A DNA stretch of 14,001 nucleotides, from positions 1-14,001 of the forward strand of contig JBHELG010000006.1 in assembly GCA_046263195.1 (NCBI GenBank), in the 5' to 3' direction. The notes under the pieces were generated by a model. It was given only the letters and a program-made list of their open reading frames with translations, was not told the DNA's origin and searched no databases. This DNA is from JBHELG01 sp046263195 (lineage in GTDB: Bacteria; Actinomycetota; Nitriliruptoria; Nitriliruptorales; JAHWKO01). The position numbers were made by a program, and so were the translations under genes. Of this stretch, positions 1 to 7,020 are shown one piece after another. The stretch's first letter is position 1, and the number at the start of each line of letters is the position of its first letter.

Positions 1-78
1 CAAGAAGCCTCCTGGCCTGGGTCCCACCCCGTGGTTCGCCATGCTACCCAAGGGTGGCGCAGAGTACCCTCGGCGCCG

Positions 79-519
79 GTGCCCGACATCCTCGTTGCCA
101 GCGACGAAGTCACCGTGCGAGAGGAGGTCAAGGCGGCCATCGCCGAGCCGGGCACGACCTTCCGGGAGCTCACCCGGGGGTTCGATGTGCTCCCGGCCGT
201 ACGGGAGAAGCTCCCCGACCTGGCCGTGCTCGACCTGCAGATCGGCAAGATGGGCGGCATGGCCACCAGTCTCGAGCTGCGGCTCGAGGAGGGGGCGGGG
301 CGGCTCGGCCACGTACCGGTGCTCATGCTCCTCGACCGCCGGGCCGACGTCTTCCTCGCCCGCCGCTCCGAAGCCGAGGGCTGGATGGTCAAGCCGCTGG
401 ACCCTTTGCGGTTGGCCCGCGCCGTCCGCCAGATCCTGAACGGGGGGCGGTACGAGGACGAGGCCTACCGGCCACCCACGGTCGTGCCGACCAGCGGCTC
501 CGACGCCCTGGTGCAGTAA
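79..519 (+). CDS. Stand-alone receiver-domain response regulator
   Basis: A 146-residue protein made up almost entirely of one CheY-like receiver fold, with no output domain. From the GTG start it shows an acidic pair D9-E10 in VASDEV, a phospho-acceptor D52 in LAVLDLQ, and the conserved lysine K105 in MVKPLDP. The usual Thr/Ser switch after beta-4 appears to be Leu (VPVLMLLD), so signalling may be unusual. The tail after residue 125 is short and probably disordered. I chose GTG at 79 because homology begins there and a TANNNT element (TACCCT, 65-70) ends 8 bases upstream, which would suit a leaderless message; an in-frame upstream start at 31 is possible. It is expected to be cytosolic and phosphorylated by an unlinked histidine kinase, since no kinase is adjacent. 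The tRNA gene begins 12 bases after the stop. The family call is firm; the signal and the output are unknown. Confidence 0.85.
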   Translation: MPDILVASDEVTVREEVKAAIAEPGTTFRELTRGFDVLPAVREKLPDLAVLDLQIGKMGGMATSLELRLEEGAGRLGHVPVLMLLDRRADVFLARRSEAEGWMVKPLDPLRLARAVRQILNGGRYEDEAYRPPTVVPTSGSDALVQ

Positions 520-531
520 TATCGGCGGCAG

Positions 532-609
532 CGGGAAGTGGCGCAGCTTGGTTAGCGCGCAGCGTTCGGGACGCTGAGGCCGCGGGTTCAAATCCCGCCT
601 TCCCGACCA
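532..609 (+). tRNA. tRNA-Pro, anticodon CGG, with encoded CCA
   Basis: A full cloverleaf can be folded by eye. The acceptor stem CGGGAAG (532-538) pairs with CTTCCCG (599-605), followed by discriminator A606 and genome-encoded CCA (607-609). The anticodon stem CAGCG/CGCTG encloses the loop TTCGGGA (565-571), giving anticodon CGG at 567-569 and G at position 37. The T arm is GCGGG-TTCAAAT-CCCGC. The C1-G72 pair and A73 are typical of proline tRNAs. It decodes CCG. No base appears damaged, so the gene looks functional. Confidence 0.96.
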
Positions 610-943
610 CCGAGGGTACTGGACTGAAGCGCCTGTTCGAACTCCCCGACGTGAGCGAGAGCCTGTGTGTCGCGAACGGGGGCTACGTTCTCTCCCGCGA
701 CTCCCGGGAGCCCCGGTGGTGGCGGCTCGTCAACGCCATGAGACAGTCGGGGAGCTCCCACAACGTTCGGAGCAGTCCGGGACACGACTTTTCGCTCGAC
801 ACGAGCACGTTGGCACCTGCATTCCAGCGCTGCCGCCGGAGGTGAAGCGGCCGTAGGCGCTCTTGACGGCGGGTCCCCTAGTCGTGCACTATCCGCTCAA
901 CACATACGTGCATAAGCGCGGCCACTAATCGAAGGGATGGATC
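610..943. other. Gene-free stretch between tRNA-Pro and BldC-like gene
   Basis: I see no convincing gene in these 334 bases. Short open frames exist on both strands but none has a recognisable motif, a ribosome site or consistent codon bias. A perfect 10-base palindrome (CTCCCGGGAG, 701-710) lies about 90 bases after the tRNA and could help end its transcript. The last 80 bases hold the likely promoter of the next gene. Confidence 0.5.
863..892 (+). promoter_or_regulatory. Candidate promoter for BldC-like gene
   Basis: TTGACG (863-868) is separated by 18 bases from CACTAT (887-892). The -35 match is good and the -10 match is weak (3 of 6). This would place the transcript start about 45 bases before the ATG at 944. 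It is suggested by spacing only. Confidence 0.3.
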
Positions 944-1162
944 ATGGGTGGCACTTCGGCCGATTGGGCGTACCTCACCCCTGGACAAGCCGCCCGCATT
1001 CTCGGTGTCTCCCCAAAGACAATCAACCGATGGGCGAACGACGGTCGCATACCGTGCGCCGTCACGCTCGGCGGTCACCGCCGCTTCCGGCGCGACGTGA
1101 TCGCTGCCGTAGGCTCCTCGATGGGGCTGCAGGAGGGGACGGAGTCCGCCGGTCCGTCGTAG
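944..1162 (+). CDS. BldC-like MerR-type helix-turn-helix DNA-binding protein
   Basis: A 72-residue protein that is essentially one winged helix-turn-helix domain. The sequence from residue 11 (LTPGQAARILGVSPKTINRW) to the wing motif TLGGHRRFRRD (about 41-51) matches the actinobacterial BldC / excisionase-like group of the MerR superfamily. It lacks the long dimerising coiled coil and the ligand domain of true MerR regulators. BldC-type proteins bind AT-rich direct repeats as head-to-tail oligomers and control development or other genes; small phage excisionases share the fold. The start ATG is supported by a purine-rich GAAGGGA about 7 bases upstream. It is monocistronic, with a tRNA upstream and a convergent gene downstream. 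No integrase is visible nearby, which favours a chromosomal regulator over an excisionase. Its targets are unknown. Confidence 0.82.
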   Translation: MGGTSADWAYLTPGQAARILGVSPKTINRWANDGRIPCAVTLGGHRRFRRDVIAAVGSSMGLQEGTESAGPS

Positions 1163-1298
1163 GAACCTAAGGCCAAACCGGGAGGGCGTGAGGCGGAGTA
1201 GCTTCGCCGGCTTATCGCCACGGGCTCGAGTGGGACATCGCCGGGGCGGCTGACAGCAGCTGGTCACCGAGTGCGATCTCACGCCACCTCGAGGCGAC

Positions 1299-1317
1299 CA
1301 CCGGAACGCCTCCGGTG
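1299..1317. terminator. Hairpin between convergent genes, possible bidirectional terminator
   Basis: A perfect 7-base stem, CACCGGA / TCCGGTG, with a 5-base loop lies between the end of the BldC-like gene (1162) and the end of the convergent GGDEF gene (1371). There is no clear T tract, as is common in high-GC actinobacteria. Position and symmetry suggest a transcription end for one or both genes. Confidence 0.4.
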
Positions 1318-1370
1318 ACACCTGTACTCTTGATTCAGTCGAGCCGTCGAGCGACTGGCTGAGCGCTCAC

Positions 1371-2411
1371 CTAGACGCTGTCCGGGTCCGCGGCGAAGGT
1401 CCTGTAGCAGTCACCGCCCGCCTCCCTGGCGACTTCGACCGCCACCTCCGCCATGAGGATCAGTTGGTCGGCGTCATAAGTCGATGACGACATCGCCACT
1501 CCGACGCTGGCCCTGACAGCCGGCGGCGCGCTCTCGTCGATCGGCGCATAGCGGAACAGATCGACGAGGCGCCGGGCCAGGCAGTCGGCATCCCTCCCGT
1601 CTCCCACCTCGATCAGCAGGGCGAACTCGGCCGGGCCGACACGAGCAATGGTGTCGCGGCGGCGGACCACGTGGATCAGCCGGCCGGCGATCTCCACCAG
1701 GGCATCGTCCCGCACTGAGCACCCGAGAGACGGATCGAGAGTTTGGAGCCAGTCAAACTGGGCGATCACCAGCGCCAGTACGGCCGACGGCGAGGCGCCG
1801 GCCAGCGCCCGGCCCACCTCGTCGAGGAAGAGCTCGCGACCCGGCAGACCGGTGAGCGAATCGTGGAGCGCATGGCGCAGGAGGTCTTCTGCGACGACAT
1901 CGCCGGGAGTGACGAAGGATGGCGTCGAGGTGAGGCGCTCCCTGCCCCTTTCGGCCGCCTGCAACTCTTCCTCGAGCTCTTCGGGGGTCATGATCTCGGC
2001 TCGCACGAGCTGCCACTCCGGGAGCTCGCTGCGGCGAAGGGAGTCCTGCCAGAGCGATATGGCAACGGAGAGCGCCGACGGCGGATCGGTTGCTCGCACC
2101 ACCACCTGAAGGGCGTAGCGGTTCGGGGTGTAGAGCGTCGTCGGCGCGGCCGTGGCCCACGAGGAAACGAACTGGAGGAAGCTCGAGCGGTCGATCGCCG
2201 AGCCTTCCCGGCTGTCCGCGGCTTCCAGGAGCACGAGCCACTCGGCCCCACTCTCGTTGCTCAAGGCCCCGCCGTCCTGATTGGTTCTTTCCGACTCTGG
2301 GCTCAGGTGCAACTGCGACGCAATCCCTCTAGCTCCGCCGCTTCCTTGGTTGACGGCGGCGTTGATGTGATCTGGGCGGTCGTCGAAAAGGTGATCGGGT
2401 ATCGGAGCCAA
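1371..2411 (-). CDS. Degenerate GGDEF-domain protein, probable c-di-GMP binder
   Basis: The C-terminal half (about residues 175-340) is a GGDEF domain, recognised by DSLTGLPGRELFLDEVGRAL (184-203), RRRDTIARVGPAEF (250-263) and SVGVAMS (302-308). The signature is GPAEF instead of GG[D/E]EF. The usual DxDxFKxxND stretch reads QFDWLQTLD, so the first metal Asp, the Phe-Lys and the Asn are all missing. Diguanylate cyclase activity is therefore unlikely. The inhibitory-site motif RxxD (250-253) sits exactly five residues before the signature, so the protein may bind c-di-GMP as an effector. Residues 55-140 form an alpha/beta region I do not recognise, followed by a charged helix at 142-160. Residues 1-49 look unconserved; TTG at 2264 is an alternative start preceded by a G-rich stretch and would give 297 residues. 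No membrane segment is evident, so it is likely cytosolic. It is transcribed divergently from the LysR-type gene. Confidence 0.85.
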   Translation of the reverse strand: MAPIPDHLFDDRPDHINAAVNQGSGGARGIASQLHLSPESERTNQDGGALSNESGAEWLVLLEAADSREGSAIDRSSFLQFVSSWATAAPTTLYTPNRYALQVVVRATDPPSALSVAISLWQDSLRRSELPEWQLVRAEIMTPEELEEELQAAERGRERLTSTPSFVTPGDVVAEDLLRHALHDSLTGLPGRELFLDEVGRALAGASPSAVLALVIAQFDWLQTLDPSLGCSVRDDALVEIAGRLIHVVRRRDTIARVGPAEFALLIEVGDGRDADCLARRLVDLFRYAPIDESAPPAVRASVGVAMSSSTYDADQLILMAEVAVEVAREAGGDCYRTFAADPDSV

Positions 2412-2530
2412 AGATTGGCTAGGGAGCTCTAGGACTCCGATCCCGATGCGCTCACCTGGGTTCTTCGCGAACTAAACCATGTTCTCTGCCCCCCGTCCAA
2501 GATCAGACGTCGATGCCAGCAGAGGTGGTC

Positions 2531-2560
2531 CTGATGATGGCAGCGCCGCCCGGGTACTAT
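2531..2560 (+). promoter_or_regulatory. Candidate promoter for LysR-type gene
   Basis: TACTAT (2555-2560) fits the actinobacterial -10 pattern TANNNT, and CTGATG (2531-2536) lies 18 bases upstream as a weak -35. The predicted transcript start falls just before the palindrome at 2568-2577, which would suit autorepression. This rests on pattern only. Confidence 0.35.
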
Positions 2561-2567
2561 CCGTCAA

Positions 2568-2577
2568 GCCTATAGGC
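2568..2577. promoter_or_regulatory. Palindrome GCCTATAGGC, possible LysR operator
   Basis: A perfect 10-base palindrome with an AT centre lies 13 bases before the LysR-type ATG, in the divergent intergenic region shared with the GGDEF gene. LysR-type regulators usually bind such regions and control themselves and the divergent neighbour. It does not fit the classic T-N11-A box well, so assignment as their operator is tentative. Confidence 0.3.
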
Positions 2578-2590
2578 GGTGGACTGCCAC

Positions 2591-3457
2591 ATGGAGCTCC
2601 GTCATCTTCAGTATTTCCTCGCGCTGGCCCAGGATCTGAATTTCAGCCGGGCGGCGGAGCGTCTCCACATCGCCCAACCGTCGCTGAGCCAGCAGATCCG
2701 TCAGCTCGAGAGGGAGCTCGAGACGGAGCTCTTCGACCGGTCAGTCCGCCCCATCCGCCTTACGAACGCCGGACAGCTGCTACTGCGAAATGCCTCCAGC
2801 ATCGTGGCTGAGGCGGAGGAGACTGCCCGGGAGGTCAGGCGGGCCGGACGCGGGGAGGTCGGGCGGCTCCGCATCGGCTACTCGTACGGCGGTCTGTATG
2901 ACCTTGTCCTCGCCTTGCTTCGTCGGCTACGGGCGGCATGGCCGGATACGAACACGGTCATCCTTCAGTTGGCCGAGGGCGAGCAGGTCCCCGCCCTGCT
3001 CACCCATCGGGTCGACGTCGTGATCGGCCGCGTCACCGAGCCGCCGACGTCCGACGTTGAGGCCTTGTCGCTTAGGGATGAGAAGTTGATCGCAATCCTC
3101 CCGGCGTCCCACCGGCTGGCGGGGGCTTCGACGGTGATGTTGGCGGACTTGCGTTCGGAACCGTTCGTGATGTTTCCCCGGCGCTTGGAACCGGTGGTGT
3201 TCGACAATTACATCCAAGCGTGTCTCAACGCCGGGTTCAACCTGCGGCTTGACCACGAGGTGAGTGACGCTCAGACGCAGGCGTTGGCTATCGCAGCAGG
3301 GCTGGGGGTCGGTCTCACCGGAGAGTACCTCGCTCTGCGGTTCCCCGAGGTGGTCTACGTGCCGGTCGAACCGGCGGTCACGATTACCAAGATCGCGGCC
3401 CTTTGGTGTGACGGTCCGTCATCCGAGCTTTTGCGACCGTTCCTCCAAGACCTATGA
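2591..3457 (+). CDS. LysR-type transcriptional regulator
   Basis: A 288-residue protein of normal LysR length. The N-terminal winged helix-turn-helix starts MELRHLQYFLALAQ, continues with NFSRAAERLHIAQPSLSQQI (17-36) and ends with LFDR...LTNAGQ (47-62). A linker helix follows, then a periplasmic-binding-protein-like effector domain (about 90-288) with the typical DVVIGR, LPASHRLAG and AAGLGVGLTGEY motifs. ATG at 2591 is preferred to the in-frame GTG at 2579 because it begins the conserved MELRHLQYF and has a G-rich site (GGCGGTGG) about 8 bases upstream. The effector domain resembles the BenM/CatR branch, whose members sense aromatic or small carboxylate ligands, but the ligand cannot be read from sequence. 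It diverges from the GGDEF gene and converges on the IDO-like gene with about 21 bases between stops, so either could be a target. It is expected to act as a tetramer on DNA. Confidence 0.92.
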   Translation: MELRHLQYFLALAQDLNFSRAAERLHIAQPSLSQQIRQLERELETELFDRSVRPIRLTNAGQLLLRNASSIVAEAEETAREVRRAGRGEVGRLRIGYSYGGLYDLVLALLRRLRAAWPDTNTVILQLAEGEQVPALLTHRVDVVIGRVTEPPTSDVEALSLRDEKLIAILPASHRLAGASTVMLADLRSEPFVMFPRRLEPVVFDNYIQACLNAGFNLRLDHEVSDAQTQALAIAAGLGVGLTGEYLALRFPEVVYVPVEPAVTITKIAALWCDGPSSELLRPFLQDL

Positions 3458-3478
3458 GCATGTCGGCCCGTCATTCCA

Positions 3479-4873
3479 TCACACCATCGCAGCCTGGGTC
3501 TCGAGCGCGCGCTCCGACATGGTGCGCTCGACGACGGCGACGGCGTCGTCGTCCACCCCGATCGTCAACCCGGTCGATACACGTCCCCCACCGTCGCCCG
3601 TCCGGCTGCGCAGGTAGAGGACGGCACGGGAGTGGTGGGCAGCGCGGAAGCTGACGATGCCGCGGATGCACCGGTTGTACTGCTCGGTGAGGTCGGGACA
3701 GCGAGTGTCGAGCACGAACCGCCGCAGGACGGGGCCGGCGAGATCCATCGTCTGCAGGAACCGGCGGTGGGGTCTCGGCATGAGCTTGCGCCCGGCCATC
3801 GCCGACCGGGCGAGGGTGGACTCGCCGACTATCCCGAACGCTGAATCGAGCGCCTGAATGGTCGGAAGCTGCATCCCGCTGGGGCCGCCCTCGACGCATC
3901 CGGGCTCGTCAGCCTCGGCGGACCAGGCAAAGGTCGGCTGCACCAGATCCAGCCACATCCCGGGATCGACAGTGCGTTTTCGGACGTTGGCACTGAATGC
4001 CAGCGTCATCGCGGCGATCGCCTCGTGGAGACTGCCCAGGGCCATGAGTGTGTCGTCGAGGCGATGAGACGCGGCGGCGTCGACGGCGTCGGTCACGTGC
4101 CGCAGGATGGCGGCACCCCGGGCTTCCACCAGCACGAAAGAAAGGGAAAACCGCGCGAGATGGGCATCGACCGGGGGTGGAAGCCAGTTCCGGGCCACGC
4201 GGAGCGTCTCCGTGCTCAACTCCTCGGGCCGATAGGTCGCTCCTCCCGGTCGATCTGTGACCTTCCAGTTGCACAGGTGCATGCTCCACGTAGTCCCCAC
4301 CCGCGGTTGGTCCAAGGCGCGAGCCACCTGCGCCCAGGGCCCTGAGATGCCGGGAGGCAACACGATGCGCCGCTCCTCGAACCGCTCGGGCGCCGGAGGG
4401 ACGCGGTCCCATCGGTAGGTATGGCCAAGCGCGCTCAGTACCGTCATGAGCGTCTCACGCTCGGCGGAGCTCAGTCGGGTCACGGCCCGACTCACGGCCA
4501 GGTCTTCGCAGGCGAACTCCCGCTCAAGCCAGCGTCGGACCCCGCCCTTGTCTTCCGGGTACCGGGCCGGGAGCTCCTCGCACGCTGAGAGGTACCGCTC
4601 GAGCGGGGCCGGGAGCTCGTCGGGGGGGACGCGGTTCGGTAGGAAGGCGGCGACATCGCCGAGGTCGGCTTCATAGGAAGCGCGTAGGAGCTTGGCGAGC
4701 CGTAGGGGGTTGGCCGCGGCTGCTGGCGATCGGTCCCCGAGGGCGACCGCGTCAGGGGTCAAAGGACACGACCGCCCGCCCGAACGATGAGCGCCCGCCG
4801 TGGCCGGTGGACGGGAAACACGAGTGGCTTCTTGTGAGGTCCCGAAACCTGTCGTGATGGACGAATTGGTCAT
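3479..4873 (-). CDS. Indoleamine 2,3-dioxygenase-like haem protein, altered pocket
   Basis: A 464-residue protein from ATG 4873 (486 from an in-frame TTG at 4939; ATG 4891 is a third option). Numbering below is from the TTG. The C-terminal half follows the IDO family: GGPSGMQLPTIQALD (351-365), MPRPHRRFL (387-395), LRRFVLDTRCPDL (405-417) and YNRCIRGIVSFRAAHHSRAV (421-440). H435 in RAAH aligns with the proximal haem ligand and R432 with its conserved partner. IDO enzymes open the indole ring of tryptophan or related indoles with O2. By-eye alignment with human IDO1 suggests departures: the Arg that holds the substrate carboxylate (R231) is Gln334, F226 is Trp329, and the distal Ser is Phe268. 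The C-terminal loop is STGLTIG rather than GTGGTD. A substrate other than tryptophan, or a PrnB-like rearrangement, is possible. An AT-rich stretch just before ATG 4873 could be a -10 for a leaderless message. Cytosolic; no membrane segment. No tryptophan or kynurenine genes are adjacent. Confidence 0.78.
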   Translation of the reverse strand: MTNSSITTGFGTSQEATRVSRPPATAGAHRSGGRSCPLTPDAVALGDRSPAAAANPLRLAKLLRASYEADLGDVAAFLPNRVPPDELPAPLERYLSACEELPARYPEDKGGVRRWLEREFACEDLAVSRAVTRLSSAERETLMTVLSALGHTYRWDRVPPAPERFEERRIVLPPGISGPWAQVARALDQPRVGTTWSMHLCNWKVTDRPGGATYRPEELSTETLRVARNWLPPPVDAHLARFSLSFVLVEARGAAILRHVTDAVDAAASHRLDDTLMALGSLHEAIAAMTLAFSANVRKRTVDPGMWLDLVQPTFAWSAEADEPGCVEGGPSGMQLPTIQALDSAFGIVGESTLARSAMAGRKLMPRPHRRFLQTMDLAGPVLRRFVLDTRCPDLTEQYNRCIRGIVSFRAAHHSRAVLYLRSRTGDGGGRVSTGLTIGVDDDAVAVVERTMSERALETQAAMV

Positions 4874-5007
4874 AACGATATAATCGCACATCCAGGCAAG
4901 CACATCCTGGAACCGCGAGGAAGGTCTTGGATCCGACAAGGGCGCACACCGCGCCCTGAAGCTGGAGCCCAGCGGAGCAGGCGGGGCTCCGTCTCCCTGT
5001 GGGGCCC

Positions 5008-5333
5008 GGCGTCGGTGTCGGCGTACGCCGTGAGCAGCACCGACTTCACCGAAGGAAACAGTCCTGTGGCTTCGATGAGCAGCTCCACTCCCGTCATGCC
5101 GGCCATGCGCTGGTCGGCCACCACCATGGCCACCGGCTCGCTCCTACGTTTGAGCTGACGCAAAGCGTCGAGGGCGGACTTTCCGAGGCCGATCGCAGCG
5201 CCCGGTAGTTGGCGGCGTAGTGACGCTTCAGGTCGCGTTCCACCGCCCGCAGCGCATCTGGGTCTTCGTCGACCGTGAGGATGACCGGCCGGGGAACGCG
5301 CTCCTGAGCCGCTTGCGGGGCCGTGGCGATCAT
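5008..5333 (-). pseudogene. Broken receiver domain of a response regulator/thioredoxin reductase fusion
   Basis: Read on the minus strand, an ATG at 5333 opens a receiver domain: RPVILTVDEDPDALRAVERD, then HYAANYRALRS, ending near 5192. The homology resumes in another frame with LRQLKRRSEPVAMVVADQRM, GMTGVELLIEA and LFPSVKSVLLTAYADTDA, ending at 5008. The phospho-acceptor Asp in VVADQRM is present. After TDA the expected continuation (AI..IN...LDHYLLKPWDPPEE) is absent and unrelated sequence follows. The motif set is that of the receiver found at the N terminus of fused response regulator/thioredoxin-disulfide reductase proteins. One frameshift plus loss of the rest of the receiver and of the whole FAD/NADPH reductase part make this a pseudogene. 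The assignment to the fusion family is from recall of its motifs; a plain response regulator is the alternative. Confidence 0.72.
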
Positions 5334-5485
5334 CACCGCGCCACTCGAACGTTCTCCCACATGCGGCGTCTCACCCCAAGCACCGCCTCCTTCGAGAGCC
5401 GATCGTGCGATGCGCGCTGCGGCCCGAGCGTCGTACGCCGCTCTGAATGAGCCGCCTGGGCGTCGAGACGATTGAACAGCGTAGG

Positions 5486-6336
5486 GCGGTCGTCCCCATC
5501 ACCAATGGCACTCCCGGTGCCGCTCGAGCGCTTCCAGAGACCTTGGCGCTCCCGACGTGACGTGCGCCAGCGCCACCACCTGCATCGCGGTGGGCCTCGA
5601 CAACCCCGGGGGTCGCCTACCAACCACGGGCTTTCGTGGTGATCACCGACGGCATTCCTCCGCCCCCCAGCGCGTTCCGGGAACCAGCCAGCTGAACGAC
5701 ATCGCCTGCTCGAGCGCAACTTTCTGCGTGGCGTTGGCCAGCCGCATCGTGGTACCCATCACCACCGGCGTCCCCGCACCCCTCCAGGTGGTCCAGGGCG
5801 TCGAGAGCTCTCGAATGTCGCTTGGCCCACGTCCTCCGCCACCTGCTTCGCCGTGGGCTACGCCGTCCCAGATCCCAACGACCCGTTCGCCCAGACCGGC
5901 GTCTTGGTGCCAATCACCGACGCGTCGCTGGCGCCCCCCAGGTGGTCCCCGGAGTCATCAACCTCATCGCTATGACGTCCCCGGCGGTGACCATCTGCTA
6001 TGCGGTGGCTCCGGCGAGTCTTTCCAACCGGTGGTCGTAGCATTCGTCAACGGCATGCAGCGCTCCGCAGCTTGTGTCAGGAGTCGATGTGCTCACGTCC
6101 ATCGCGTGCCTGACCACGAGGGTCTGCGAAGCGGTGAGCTTCAACAGCAGCATGCCGTCGGCGTCTACTCGCCCACGCCCGGGGACAAACTTGGGCGTGG
6201 TGGTCACGATCGCCGAGTCCCCACCGGGGCCGACAGACCCGGCCGAGTGCAAGGACGGTGGGTGGAAGAGCTTTCCAACCCGAAGTTCAAGAACCAGGGT
6301 GAGCTCGTCAGCTCGGTCGTGTCCAACGGCAAGTAG
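5486..6336 (+). pseudogene. Frameshifted secreted repeat protein (IAC / CxAVG repeats)
   Basis: Degenerate copies of one repeat appear in all three plus-strand frames: VVPITNGTPGAA (from about 5489), DVTCASATTCIAVG (5554), LNDIACSSATFCVAL (about 5692), SATCFAVGYAV (about 5840), GVLVPITDASLA (about 5903), INLIAMTSPAVTICYAV (about 5957), VLTSIACLTTRVCEAV (about 6087) and LGVVVTIAESPPG (about 6193). Each unit pairs a Cys-containing IAC.S...C.AVG strand with a VV.IT.G.P strand, as in beta-propeller-like secreted proteins of actinobacteria. The end, ECKDGGWKSF followed in another frame by NPKFKNQGELVSSVVSNGK and a stop at 6336, is a known tail of such proteins. At least five frame changes are needed, and no start or signal peptide remains. 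It is a decayed extracellular protein; its ligand is unknown. Confidence 0.72.
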
Positions 6337-7020
6337 CAGCGGGCTCATGGGGGCCGGACCGACACTTCGTTGGCGCGGGACCCTTCGCCCGCCGGGACGC
6401 GGTTCGGGGAAAGAGGCCGACCGGATTCGGCGGCGCCAGCTTGAGCGACGCGATTAGCTGGGAGCGGCCACTGATCCTGCTTCGGTACAGTCCCGGCCTG
6501 GATCGGCGGGTCAGCGTCCCCCTCGCCCTCCCAACGCACGCCGTCGTTGACGGGACTGATCACATACCGACCGTCCCGCCCGCTTTGGGCGCCGGGACCC
6601 GCACCCGGAAGCCTCTCAATGGCCATCTCGAAGTCCCCGCTGGTGGTCCACCGAAGTCCCCACCCTGCGCGTAGCTCAGGAGGCCTTGGTCGAACGGCGA
6701 GCTCCCTTCTGGCGGGCTTCACGCATGCGGTAGCTCTCGCCCTCGGTGACGACCTCAGGCCTACCTGCCTTCGCACGGCGAGGGGTGTCTCTTTCGGGGG
6801 GATCGCCCACCAGAGGCGGGCCCAGCCATGCGAGGTCCGGCACGTGGTGGGAGCGTGGCGGCCACCTGAGGGTGGCGGCCCGCGGATTGGAGGGGAGGCG
6901 CCAGGGATCGACAAGGCCAGCGGTACGGTATGCGATGAAAGCGCCGGAGGCGCGCGCTTTGCCTCAGGAACCGGGATCCGGGAGCCGTTCAACGGCCAAC
7001 CGGTGCTAGAAGTACAACCG
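6337..7020. other. Long stretch without a convincing gene
   Basis: Long open frames occur on both strands here but they have low-complexity Pro/Arg/Gly composition and no recognisable motif, so I treat them as by-products of high GC. The only protein-like signal is a short minus-strand tail at 6676-6756 (listed separately). The stretch may be decayed mobile-element DNA between the repeat-protein pseudogene and the methyltransferase. Confidence 0.5.
6676..6756 (-). pseudogene. Possible IstB-like C-terminal fragment
   Basis: The minus strand reads EVVTEGESYRMREARQKGAR and a few further residues to a TGA at 6676. GESYR.RE is the typical C-terminal motif of IstB, the AAA+ helper ATPase of IS21-family elements. 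The expected preceding DRL.HH motif is not visible in any frame, so only about 26 codons support the call. It could be chance. Confidence 0.3.

Noticed and set aside
692..710. CTCCCG / CGGGAG inverted repeat after the tRNA
   Set aside because: Too short and too far from the tRNA to call a terminator with confidence; GC-rich DNA gives such repeats often.
54..845. Open frame running across the receiver gene and the tRNA
   Set aside because: It overlaps the receiver gene in another frame and passes through a functional tRNA; its sequence is Arg/Pro/Gly-rich with no motif.
944..1162. Phage excisionase
   Set aside because: No integrase, recombinase or attachment repeat is visible in the window, and the TLGGHRRFRRD wing is closer to chromosomal BldC-type regulators.
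1743..2432. Plus-strand open frame of 229 codons opposite the GGDEF gene
   Set aside because: Antisense to a gene with recognisable GGDEF-domain motifs; no ribosome site or known motif.
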